64,000 nt of DNA from Actinomycetospora callitridis (GTDB lineage Bacteria > Actinomycetota > Actinomycetes > Mycobacteriales > Pseudonocardiaceae): the NCBI RefSeq assembly GCF_028737265.1, contig NZ_JAQZAK010000007.1, positions 1 to 64,000 on the forward strand, given 5' to 3'. Made by a program: the position numbers and the translations under genes. The notes below the pieces were generated by a model, which was not told the origin of the DNA, made no database searches, and saw nothing but the letters and a program-made list of their open reading frames with translations. The first letter of the stretch is position 1. Each line of letters opens with the position of its first letter. Of the stretch, positions 8,189 through 16,715 are shown piece after piece.

Positions 8189-9678
8189 GTCCCCAGCTCG
8201 GCCGTGACGTCGCCGAGCACGTCGTGCACCTGCTCGAAGAAGGGCAGGCGCGCGGCGTACACGGCGGCGTCGGGGCCCGGCCGGAGCGTCTCGCCGAGCG
8301 GGATCTGCTCGGCGGCGCCGACGAGCCCGTCGGGACCCGGCGGGAGCAGCCCGACGCCCTGCATCCCGAGCAGCGCGGCCCCGAACGCTGCCCCGAACGC
8401 AGGGCCCTGGTCGACGGTCGGGAAGCCGACGGGCAGGTCGAGCGCGTCGGTGAGCAGGCGGCGCCAGAGCGTGCTGCGCGCGAAGCCGCCGGTCGCGCGG
8501 ACCTCGTCGACGGCGAGGCCCGCTTCGCGCAGCGAGTCGAGCACCAGGCGCAGCTGCAGGCAGACGCCCTCGAGCAGGGCGCGTGCGACGTGGCCTGCGG
8601 TGTGTCGGCGGTGCAGGCCGACCAGCGCGCCCGCGCCGCCGATGTCCCAGTGCGGGGCGCGCTCGGGCAGCAGGTGGGGCAGGGCGAGCAGCCCGTCGGC
8701 ACCCGCGGGTACGGCGTCGGCCGCGGCGAGGAGGTCGTCGACGTCGCGGTGGAGCGTCTCGCGCGCCCAGTCGAGCACGAGGCCGCCGTTCGTGATCGCC
8801 CCGCCGACCACCCAGCGCCGGTCGGCCAGGCCGTAGCAGAACACCCGTCCGCGCGGGTCGACGGCGGGCCGTTCGACGGCGACCCGCAGCGCGCCGCTGG
8901 TGCCGATCGAGCAGGCCGCGACGCCCGGCCGGACGGCGCCGACGCCCAGGTTGGCCAGGGGCCCGTCTCCTCCCCCGGCGACGACGGGGACGCCGGCCGG
9001 GAGGCCCCAGTCGCGGACCCGGAGCTCCCCGACGACGGCTGTCGTCGCGACCGGCTCCCCCAGCGCGTCGGCGGTGATGCCGGCGATCGCCAGGGCCTCG
9101 GGGTCCCAGGCGCCGGTCGCGACGTCGAGCAGGCCGGTGCCCGAGGCGCACGAGGTGTCGGCGACCCGGGCGCCGGTGGCCCGCGCGAGGACGAACTCCT
9201 TGATGCCGCCCCAGGTGTGCGCCGCGGCGTGCAGGCTCGGGCGCGCGCGGCGCAGCCAGGCGAGCTTGACCAGCGGGCTCATGGGGTGGATCGGGGTGCC
9301 GGTGCGCCGGTGCAGGGCCAGGGCGCCCTCGCGGGCCCGGAGCTCGCGGGCGACGTCGGCGGCGCGGCTGTCGGCCCAGGTCAGCAGCGGTCCGACGGGG
9401 TCGCCGCGGGCGTCGAGGGCGAGCAGGCCGTGCATGGCGGAGCTGAACGACAGCGCCGCGACCCGCCCGGGGTCGACCTGCGCCACGGCGTCGCGCACCG
9501 CGTCGCCGACGGCCTCCCAGATCGCCTCGGGGTCCTGGACGGCGGCGCCGGGCTCGGGCTCGTCGAGGTGGTGCGGGGCCTCGCCGTGCCCGTGGTCGGT
9601 GCCGTCGGACGCGAAGGCGACGGCCTTGGTGGCGGTGGTGCCGATGTCGACGCCGAGGACCAGGTCGGGCTCCGGCAT
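8185..9678 (-). CDS. FGGY-family carbohydrate kinase, gluconokinase-type
   Basis: 497 residues from the ATG at 9676-9678. The N-terminus DLVLGVDIGTTATKAV is the FGGY phosphate-binding motif. Features shared with gluconokinases are SAMHGLLALD, TPIHPMSPLVKLAWL, WGGIKEFVLARATG and the C-terminal ATGGFARSTLWR. It should phosphorylate a sugar acid such as gluconate at the expense of ATP in the cytosol; xylulokinase is the main alternative. No transporter or pentose-phosphate gene is adjacent. A 34-codon membrane peptide gene ends on its start codon (TGATG). Its own stop overlaps the stop of the WS/DGAT gene on the other strand. Confidence 0.85.
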   Translation of the reverse strand: MPEPDLVLGVDIGTTATKAVAFASDGTDHGHGEAPHHLDEPEPGAAVQDPEAIWEAVGDAVRDAVAQVDPGRVAALSFSSAMHGLLALDARGDPVGPLLTWADSRAADVARELRAREGALALHRRTGTPIHPMSPLVKLAWLRRARPSLHAAAHTWGGIKEFVLARATGARVADTSCASGTGLLDVATGAWDPEALAIAGITADALGEPVATTAVVGELRVRDWGLPAGVPVVAGGGDGPLANLGVGAVRPGVAACSIGTSGALRVAVERPAVDPRGRVFCYGLADRRWVVGGAITNGGLVLDWARETLHRDVDDLLAAADAVPAGADGLLALPHLLPERAPHWDIGGAGALVGLHRRHTAGHVARALLEGVCLQLRLVLDSLREAGLAVDEVRATGGFARSTLWRRLLTDALDLPVGFPTVDQGPAFGAAFGAALLGMQGVGLLPPGPDGLVGAAEQIPLGETLRPGPDAAVYAARLPFFEQVHDVLGDVTAELGT

Positions 9679-9782
9679 CAGACGACGAGGCTCGACAGCA
9701 GCACGAGCACGAGACCGACCACCGACACGATCGCGACGGCGGCGGCCGTCACCACCATTCGGGTGTCGCTCGCGGTCCACAC
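9678..9782 (-). CDS. Small single-span membrane peptide coupled to the kinase gene
   Basis: A 34-codon frame starting at GTG 9780-9782, with GGGGA about 12 nt upstream, and ending in a TGA that overlaps the kinase ATG by one base. After a short polar start (WTASDTRM) the rest is one continuous hydrophobic segment of about 24 residues, rich in Val, Leu and Ala. This is consistent with a membrane helix. I do not recognise it. The coupling geometry and codon use support a real gene, but size alone cannot exclude chance. Confidence 0.5.
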   Translation of the reverse strand: MWTASDTRMVVTAAAVAIVSVVGLVLVLLSSLVV

Positions 9783-9871
9783 GACGGGCTTGTTTCCCCG
9801 CCGGCGCGTCCGCCTGAACCTCGGCGTGCCCCGAACTGCGCGGCCCGGGGGGCCCACCTAGGCTGCGGTGC

Positions 9872-9967
9872 GGAGGCGTCAGGGTGCCTGGTGGCCCCCG
9901 CGGTCTTCAACACCGTAGTGGTCGAGCATCTCGGCCAGGCGGGTTCGATTCCCGTCCGCCTCCGCCA
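9872..9967 (+). tRNA. selC: tRNA-Sec (selenocysteine, anticodon TCA)
   Basis: A 96-nt tRNA including an encoded CCA. The long acceptor starts GGAGGCG and pairs with CGCCTCC (9957-9963), followed by G and CCA. The anticodon loop CTTCAAC puts TCA at 9907-9909. The long variable arm, the loop GGTTCGATTCC and the overall length (bacterial tRNA-Sec is about 95 nt) fit selC. TAGGCT at 9859-9864 is a likely -10 box. It lies 79 nt upstream of the selenoprotein formate dehydrogenase gene and should insert Sec at that gene's internal TGA. Confidence 0.93.
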
Positions 9968-10046
9968 GAACCCGGGTCCAGACGACGTGCCCAGGCCGCA
10001 ACATCCACCACACCGCAACGTCCACCACATCTCAGGGGGTTCCTGC

Positions 10047-13000
10047 ATGGGTGCACGCACCTGGCTGGGCGAGTGGCCGATGTTCCGGCAGGCCACGGGT
10101 TCGGATCCCCTCGGTCGCGGGTCCGCCGTGCAGTCCCCGCGGACGCAGGCCCTCGGGCCGCGGACCTCGGACGCCGACGAGGTCGTCAAGTCGGTCTGCC
10201 CGTACTGCGCGGTGGGCTGCGGACAGAACGTCTACGTCCGCGACGGGCGCGTCACCCAGATCGAGGGCGACCCCGACTCCCCCGTCTCGCGCGGGCGCCT
10301 GTGCCCGAAGGGCTCGGCGTCGACGTCGCTGGTGACCTCGCCGTCGCGGGTGACGACGGTGCGCTACCGGCGTCCGTACGGCACCGAGTGGGAGGACCTC
10401 GACCTCGACACGGCGCTCGACATGATCGCCGACCGCGTCATCGACGCCCGCCGCAAGGGCTGGCAGGACACCGATGAGGAAGGCCGCGTCCTGCGGCGCA
10501 CGCTGGGCTTCTCGAGCCTGGGCGGCGCGACGCTGGACAACGAGGAGAACTACCTCATCAAGAAGCTGTTCATGGCGCTCGGCGCGATCCAGGTGGAGAA
10601 CCAGGCGCGTATTTGACACAGCGCCACCGTCCCCGGTCTGGGGACCAGCTTCGGTCGTGGCGGTGCCTCGAACTTCCAGCAGGACCTGCAGCACTCGGAC
10701 TGCATCGTCATCGAGGGCTCGAACATGGCGGAGGCCCACCCCGTGGGCTTCCAGTGGGTCATGGAGGCGAAGGCGCGCGGCGCCAAGATCATCCATGTCG
10801 ACCCGCGGTTCACGCGCACCAGCGCCGTGGCCGACCTGCACGTGCCGTTCCGTGCGGGCGCGGACATCGCCTTCCTCGGCGGACTGATCAACTACGTGCT
10901 CACCGAGGGCGAGGACTTCCGCGAGTACGTCACGACGTTCACGAACGCCGCGGACCTCGTCGGTGAGGACTTCGTCGACACCGAGGACATGGCCGGGATC
11001 TTCTCCGGCTACAACGCCGACACCGGGCGCTACGACCCGATCAGCTGGCAGCTCGAGGGTGTCGAGTACGAGGCCCCGGCCGCCGGGATGCGCGACCACT
11101 GGGAGGCCGACCTCCGCGAGCAGGCCGACGGGTCGGGCCAGAGCGACGAGGGCCGGCAGCGCGAGCACCACGCCGCGATGGCGTCGGACACCGGGGGCGG
11201 AGCCGGCGACGCCGCCCACGCCACCAGCACCCCGCAGCGCGACGAGACCCTGCAGCACCCGCGCTGCGTCTACCAGGTGCTCAAGCGGCACTACTCCCGC
11301 TACACGCCCGAGGCCGTCTCCCGCGTGTGCGGCATGGGCGTCGAGGAGTTCCTGCAGGTCGCTCGGGCGATCACGGAGAACTCGGGCCGCGAGCGCACCA
11401 CGGCGTGGGTCTATTCGGTGGGCTGGACGCACCACAGCGTCGGGGCGCAGTACATCCGCGGAGCCGCGATCCTGCAGACGCTGCTGGGCAACATGGGGCG
11501 TCCGGGCGGCGGCATCCTCGCGCTGCGCGGGCACGCCAGCATCCAGGGCTCGACGGACATCCCCACGCTCTACGACCTGCTGCCCGGCTACATCCCGATG
11601 CCGAACGCGCACCTGCACGACGACCTGCGGAGCTTCCTCGACGCCGACGCCGCGAAGACAGGCTTCTGGGGCAACATGGACACCTACATGGTGAGCCTGC
11701 TCAAGGCCTGGTGGGGCGACGCGGCGACCCCCGAGAACGACTTCGCGTTCGACTACCTGCCCCGTCTCACCGGCGACCACGGCACCTACGGGATCGTGCG
11801 CGACCAGATCGACCGGAAGACCTACGGGTACTTCGTCGTCGGCGAGAACCCGGCGGTCGGGCACGCCAACGGGAAGATGCAGCGCCTCGGCCTGGCCAAC
11901 CTCGAGTGGCTCGTGGTCCGCGACATGCAGATGATCGAGACGGCCACGTTCTGGAAGGACGGGCCCGAGATCGAGACCGAGGAGCTGCGGACCGAGGACA
12001 TCGGGACCGAGGTCTTCTTCCTGCCGTGCGCGAACCACACCGAGAAGGCCGGCACCTTCACCAACACCCAGCGGCTGCTGCAGTGGCGCCGCGAGGCCGC
12101 GCACCCGCCGGGTGATGCGCGCTCGGAGCTGCACTTCTACTTCCACCTCGGCAAGAAGATCCGGGAGAAGCTCGCCGGGTCGACCGACGAGCGCGACCGG
12201 CCCCTGCTCGACCTCACCTGGGACTACCCGACGTTCGGTGTCCACGAGGAGCCCGATCCCGAGTCGGTGCTCGGCGAGATCAACGGCTACGACGCCGACG
12301 GGAACCCGCTCTCGAGCTACACCCAGCTGAAGGCGGACGGCTCCACGACGGCGGGCTGCTGGATCTACACCGGCGTCTACAAGGACGGCGTCAACCAGGC
12401 CGACCGTCGCAAGCCCGGCTCCGAGCAGGACTGGGTGGCCGCCGAGTGGGGCTGGGCGTGGCCGGCGAACCGGCGCACGCTCTACAACCGTGCGTCGGCC
12501 GACGCCGAGGGCCGCCCGTGGAGCGAGCGCAAGGCCCTCGTCTGGTGGGACGCCGAGAACGACACGTGGACGGGCCACGACATCCCGGACTTCGAGGCGA
12601 CCAAGCCGCCGTCGTACGTCCCCGCCGAGGGCGCCACGCGCCAGGACGCCCTGGCCGGCACCGACGCGTTCATCATGCAGACCGACGGGAAGGCGTGGCT
12701 CTACGCGCCCGCCGGGCTCGCGGACGGGCCGATGCCGACGCACTACGAGCCGGTGGAGTCGCCGGTGGCAAACCTGCTGCACGAGCAGCAGGACAACCCC
12801 GCCCTCGAGCGCATCGACCGGGCCTGGAACCGGATCAACCCCTCGCAGAGCGAGGTGTATCCGTACGCGTTCCTGACCTACCGGCTCACCGAGCACCACA
12901 CCGCGGGCGGGATGAGCCGGTTCCTCGGCTACCTCTCCGAGCTCCAACCGGAGTTCTTCTGCGAGGTCTCCCCCGCGCTGGCCGCGGAGCGGAACCTCGA

Positions 13001-13328
13001 GCACCTGGGCTGGGCGACGCTGATCTCGGCCCGCACGGCGATCGAGGCCCGGGTCCTCGTGACCGAGCGCATGAAACCGCTGCGGATCGGGGACCAGACG
13101 GTCCACCAGATCGGGTTGCCGTACCACTGGGGGTCGAACGGGCTCTCGACCGGCGACCCGGCCAACGATCTGCTCGGCGTCGTGATGGACCCGAACGTCC
13201 ACATCCAGGAGTCCAAGGTGGCCACCTGCGACATCCAGCCGGGACGCCGTCCCCGCGGGCCGGCGCTGCTCGACTTCGTCGAGTCCTACCGGCGCAAGGC
13301 CGGGGTGGAGCCGGGAGGCAACACGTGA
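10047..13328 (+). CDS. Formate dehydrogenase alpha subunit, selenoprotein (UGA = Sec190)
   Basis: 1093 residues when the in-frame TGA at 10614-10616 is read as selenocysteine 190. ATG 10047 has AGGGGG 7 nt upstream. The molybdopterin FDH features are clear: 4Fe-4S cysteines C51, C54, C58 and C86 (CPYCAVGCG...RLCPKG), then NQARI-Sec-HSATVPGLG with the conserved FGRGG. This matches FdnG/FdhN alpha, where Sec lies near residue 196 and ligates Mo. It oxidises formate to CO2, or runs the reverse reaction. No Tat twin-arginine signal is present, so the protein is predicted cytosolic, unlike FdnG. A gene caller stopping at TGA would split it into two fragments. The last bases overlap fdhB by GTGA. 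Confidence 0.93.
10614..10662 (+). promoter_or_regulatory. SECIS element directing UGA recoding
   Basis: Directly after the TGA (10614-10616), GTCCCC (10629-10634) pairs with GGGGAC (10640-10645) and closes a GGTCT loop (10635-10639). The outer arm CGCCAC (10622-10627) can pair with GTGGCG (10657-10662). The loop GGUCU is the SelB-binding loop of Escherichia coli fdhF. The spacing of 18 nt between UGA and the loop also equals that of fdhF. A selB gene lies 7.4 kb downstream. The pairing is seen directly; SelB binding is inferred. Confidence 0.88.
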
Positions 13329-14458
13329 CGAACCTCTTCGGGGCGAGCGGAGCGACGGGAAAGCTCTTCGACGCCTTCTCCGGCGCGGCGACGTCGCTGT
13401 CCGGGCCGCTGCCCGACCCCAGCACCGACGCGGGGTGGTCGACCGAACACCCGAAGCGGGTCGGCTTCTTCACCGACACCTCGGTGTGCATCGGCTGCAA
13501 GGCCTGCGAGGTGGCGTGCAAGGAGTGGAACCTGGTGCCCGACGACGGCACCGACGCCTCCGACCTCTACCGGCTCACCGGGATGTCCTACGACAACACC
13601 GGTGACCTCGGCGCCTCGACGTGGCGGCACGTCGCGTTCATCGAGGACGTCCGGCCGCACGGCAGCGCGACCGCGGCGCACGGCGGGCCGCCCAGCGGCG
13701 TGCCCGTCGACGCGGCCACCGGGTTCCTGCCGACCGGGCTGCCCGCGGTGACCGACGGCGCGCCGTCGTCCCCGACGCTGCGCGCCCCCCGCGACGCCGC
13801 CACCGCCCCCGCCCCGGGCGAGACCGTCGACCTGCTCGCACTGCTGCCCGACTCCGGCGCGCACGGCCAGCAGACCCCCGACGACGAGCGGGACGTGCGC
13901 TGGCTGATGTCGTCGGACGTCTGCAAGCACTGCACGCACGCCGGCTGCCTCGACGTGTGCCCGACGGGAGCGCTGTTCCGCACCGAGTTCGGCACGGTCG
14001 TCGTGCAGGACGACATCTGCAACGGCTGCGGCTACTGCGTGCCGTCCTGCCCGTACGGCGTGATCGACGTCCGCGAGGACGACGGCGGCGCCCACAAGTG
14101 CACGCTGTGCTACGACCGCCTCGGCGCGGGCATGGAGCCGGCCTGCGCGAAGGCGTGCCCGACGAACTCGATCCAGTTCGGCGACCTCGACGAGCTCCAG
14201 GCCGCCGCCGATGCCCGGCTGGCGGAGCTGCACGGGCGCGGCGTGACCGAGGCACGGCTCTACGGTCGCGACCCCGACGACGGTGTCGGCGGCGACGGCG
14301 CGTTCTTCCTGCTCCTCGACGAGCCCGAGGTCTACGGCATGCCGCCGGACCCGATCGTCACCACCCGCGACCTGCCGGAGATGTGGCGCAACGCGGCGCT
14401 CACCGCGGTCGGCCTGGGGGCGGCGGTCGTGGCGGCGTTCTGGGGAGGTCGCAAGTGA
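13325..14458 (+). CDS. Formate dehydrogenase iron-sulfur (beta) subunit
   Basis: 377 residues from a GTG that overlaps the alpha-subunit stop (GTGA). It has four ferredoxin-type cysteine clusters: CIGCKACEVACKEWN near residue 55-70, CKHCTHAGCLDVCP, CNGCGYCVPSCPYG and CTLCYDRLGAG...CAKACP. This matches FdnH-type electron-transfer subunits. It carries an insertion between the first and second clusters (about 13680-13880) rich in Ala, Pro and Gly. A hydrophobic C-terminal helix (LTAVGLGAAVVAAFW) may anchor it to the membrane. It passes electrons from the alpha subunit to the NrfD-like partner, whose start overlaps its stop. Confidence 0.92.
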   Translation: MTNLFGASGATGKLFDAFSGAATSLSGPLPDPSTDAGWSTEHPKRVGFFTDTSVCIGCKACEVACKEWNLVPDDGTDASDLYRLTGMSYDNTGDLGASTWRHVAFIEDVRPHGSATAAHGGPPSGVPVDAATGFLPTGLPAVTDGAPSSPTLRAPRDAATAPAPGETVDLLALLPDSGAHGQQTPDDERDVRWLMSSDVCKHCTHAGCLDVCPTGALFRTEFGTVVVQDDICNGCGYCVPSCPYGVIDVREDDGGAHKCTLCYDRLGAGMEPACAKACPTNSIQFGDLDELQAAADARLAELHGRGVTEARLYGRDPDDGVGGDGAFFLLLDEPEVYGMPPDPIVTTRDLPEMWRNAALTAVGLGAAVVAAFWGGRK

Positions 14459-15498
14459 CGGACGCGAACCCGGCCGAGATGCCCCAGCGGTCGCGGGTCG
14501 ACCACGACGCGGTGACGCCGCGCCGCGGGAGCCGGCGCCGCGGCCGCGGCGAGGAGCTGCAGGTCCCCGAGGCCGAGTTCCGCTCGTACTACGGGCGCCC
14601 GATCATCAAGGCGCCGGTGTGGAAGAACCCCGACGTCCCGCTGTACCTCTTCCTCGGCGGGCTGGCCGCGACGTCGTCGGGTCTCGGGGCCCTCGGCGGC
14701 GCCACCGATCGTCCGACGCTGCGACGCACCGGGCGCCTCGCCGCGGCCGCCGGTGCGGCCGGCGGGACCGTCTTCCTCATCCACGACCTGCACCGGCCGG
14801 CTCGCTTCCTGCACATGCTGCGGGTGTTCAAGCCGACGTCGCCGCTGTCGGTGGGCACCTGGATCCTCTCGCCGTTCGCGACGCTCGCCGCCGCGACCGC
14901 CGCGTCCGAGGTGACGGGCCTGTTCCGGCGGGCGGGCGACGCGTCCGGGGCGGTCGCCGCGGTGATCGGGCCGGCGCTCGGCACGTACACGGCGGTGCTG
15001 TTCTCGAACACCGCCGTGCCGACCTGGCACGAGGCGCACCGCGAGCTGCCGATCGTGTTCGCCGGCAGCGCCGCGGCCGCCGGCGGCGGGATGGGGCTGG
15101 TCGGGGCGTCCGTGCGCGACAACGTGCCGGCGGCGCGGCTGGCCGTGGCGGGCGCGGTCGTCGAGCTGGCGGCCGGCGAGTTCATGGAGCGCAAGCTCGG
15201 CCTGCTCGGCGACGTGTACCAGAAGGGCCGCGCGCACACGCTGATGCGCGCCTCGAAGGCGTGCCTGGCGGCCGGCGCGGTCGGCGCGGTGCTGGGCCGG
15301 CGTCGTCGCTGGTCGGCGGCGCTGTCCGGCCTGGCGCTGATGGCCGGGTCGGCGCTCACGCGCTTCGGGGTGTTCGACGCCGGCATCGCGTCGGCCAACG
15401 ACCCCGCGCACATCGTCGTCCCCCAGCGTGAGCGCATCCGCCAGCGACAGGCGACGACCGGCACCGAGGTCGCGCCGCCGGACCGTACGTTCGCCTGA
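14455..15498 (+). CDS. NrfD-type quinone-reactive membrane subunit
   Basis: 347 residues, coupled to the iron-sulfur subunit by a GTGA overlap. After an Arg-rich cytosolic start, the sequence has about eight hydrophobic segments (for example VPLYLFLGGLAATSSGLGAL and VFLIHDLHRP). The DLHRPARFLHMLRVFKPTSPLS loop and the NTAVPTWHEAHRELPIVF segment are typical of the NrfD/PsrC family. It should anchor the dehydrogenase and hand electrons to menaquinone. This replaces the cytochrome b subunit of FDH-N. It is the last gene of the fdh operon. Confidence 0.88.
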   Translation: MTDANPAEMPQRSRVDHDAVTPRRGSRRRGRGEELQVPEAEFRSYYGRPIIKAPVWKNPDVPLYLFLGGLAATSSGLGALGGATDRPTLRRTGRLAAAAGAAGGTVFLIHDLHRPARFLHMLRVFKPTSPLSVGTWILSPFATLAAATAASEVTGLFRRAGDASGAVAAVIGPALGTYTAVLFSNTAVPTWHEAHRELPIVFAGSAAAAGGGMGLVGASVRDNVPAARLAVAGAVVELAAGEFMERKLGLLGDVYQKGRAHTLMRASKACLAAGAVGAVLGRRRRWSAALSGLALMAGSALTRFGVFDAGIASANDPAHIVVPQRERIRQRQATTGTEVAPPDRTFA

Positions 15499-15595
15499 CG
15501 GCTGCTTCGGCGTTCTCGTAGAGCGCTCCCACCTCCCGAGGTGCCGACGTCCCCCGCCCGTGTGACGATCCCCGATCGTGCCGGAGGAGGTGGAC

Positions 15596-16243
15596 GTGTC
15601 GGACGCGTCGGGCGTGTCGGTGGGTCCCCGCCGCACCGGGCCGCCGCCGTGGGCCGTGGCGCTCGGGTTCGGCGTGCTCGTGGTGGCCGGGCTGCTGTGG
15701 GCGAAGTGGGCGCCGTACTGGGTGAAGGTGCCGTCGGTCGCCGGGTCGCACTCGCTCGGCCCGTCGATCCTCACCGGCGGGGAACCGACGCCGCCCGGCA
15801 TGTCGCTGACCGCGGGGCTGCGGTTCGCCGGCACGTACTTCCTCGCGATCTGGCCCGCGCTCGTCGTCGGGCTCGTGCTGGCGGCGGCGGTGCAGGTCGC
15901 GCTGCCGTCCGCGTGGCTCGCCCGGCTGTTCGGGAGCGGGGTCCGCGGCGGCGTGCGCGGGAGCGCGCTCGCCCTCCCCTCGATGATGTGCAGCTGCTGC
16001 GCGGCGCCGCTGGCCGTCGGGCTGCGCCGCCGCACCGCGGACCTCACCGCGACGCTCGCGTACTGGCTCGGCAACCCGGCGCTCAACCCCGTCGTCCTCG
16101 CCTTCTGCGCCTTCGTGCTGCCCTGGCCGTGGACGCTGCTGCGCGCCGGCGCCGGTCTCGCCGTCGTCGTGGGGGCCGTGGCCCTCGCGCGGTGGTGGAG
16201 CGGGCCGGCGACGGTCGACGCGACGCCGGTCGTGCCCTCGTAG
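15596..16243 (+). CDS. DUF318/ArsP-like permease, N-terminal half (ends at in-frame TAG)
   Basis: 215 residues from the GTG at 15596, which has GGAGGAGG at 15583-15590; GTG 15578 is upstream in the same frame. It is a membrane protein with the family motif MMCSCCAAPLAVGLRRR followed by GNPALNPVVL. The frame stops at TAG 16241-16243. The same frame then reopens into a second hydrophobic half at 16304-16666. Full-length family members are usually about 300-400 residues with two such halves, so this is probably one permease gene broken by a nonsense mutation. Alternatives are readthrough or two separately started halves. The substrate is unknown; its location between fdh and selA hints at a link to selenium or formate metabolism, which is speculative. 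Confidence 0.6.
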   Translation: MSDASGVSVGPRRTGPPPWAVALGFGVLVVAGLLWAKWAPYWVKVPSVAGSHSLGPSILTGGEPTPPGMSLTAGLRFAGTYFLAIWPALVVGLVLAAAVQVALPSAWLARLFGSGVRGGVRGSALALPSMMCSCCAAPLAVGLRRRTADLTATLAYWLGNPALNPVVLAFCAFVLPWPWTLLRAGAGLAVVVGAVALARWWSGPATVDATPVVPS

Positions 16244-16303
16244 ACCGAGCCCGACGACCGCCCTCTGCTCGTCCGCTTCCTGTCTGCGCTCGGGCGGCTC
16301 TCG

Positions 16304-16666
16304 GTGCGGCTGCTGCCCGAGTACCTGCTGCTCGTGGTCGCCCTCGGGGCACTGCGCGGCGTGCTGTTCCCGGTGGGCTCGACGCTGCTGACCGGGACGG
16401 GGATCGTCGTCGGCGTCGTCCTGCTGGCGGTCGCCGGGACACTCCTGCCGATCCCGACCGGCGCCGAGATCGCGGTCGTCGCGGCGCTGCTGGCCGTCGG
16501 GGTGTCGGCGCCGCTCGCCGCGGCGCTGCTGATCACCCTGCCGGCGCTGAGCCTGCCGTCGCTGCTCATGGTCCGCGGGGTCTTCCCGCGGGGGCTGCTC
16601 GTCGCCGTGACCGGGCTCGTCGTCGGGGTCGGGGTCCTGACGTCGGTCGTCGCCCTCGGCGTGTGA
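16304..16666 (+). pseudogene. DUF318/ArsP-like permease, C-terminal half downstream of the TAG
   Basis: 120 codons in the same frame as the preceding half, starting at a GTG (VRLLPEYLLLVVALGALRG) with no clear ribosome-binding site. It has four hydrophobic segments and the mirrored family motif LPIPTGAEIAVVAALL followed by LPALSLPSLLMV. About 20 polar in-frame codons lie between the TAG and this start (TEPDDRPLLVRFLSALG). The join falls in the cytosolic linker of the family, so two separate polypeptides could in principle still assemble. I treat it as a likely pseudogene fragment. Confidence 0.5.
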
Positions 16667-16715
16667 GTGGTCGTCCGTGGCGGGGCACGGGGAGGAGATG
16701 GGGGTGCAGCGCAGA

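Noticed and set aside
9891..10046. Upstream extension of the formate dehydrogenase frame to 9891
   Set aside because: It would overlap tRNA-Sec and has no ribosome-binding site. ATG 10047 has AGGGGG at proper spacing.
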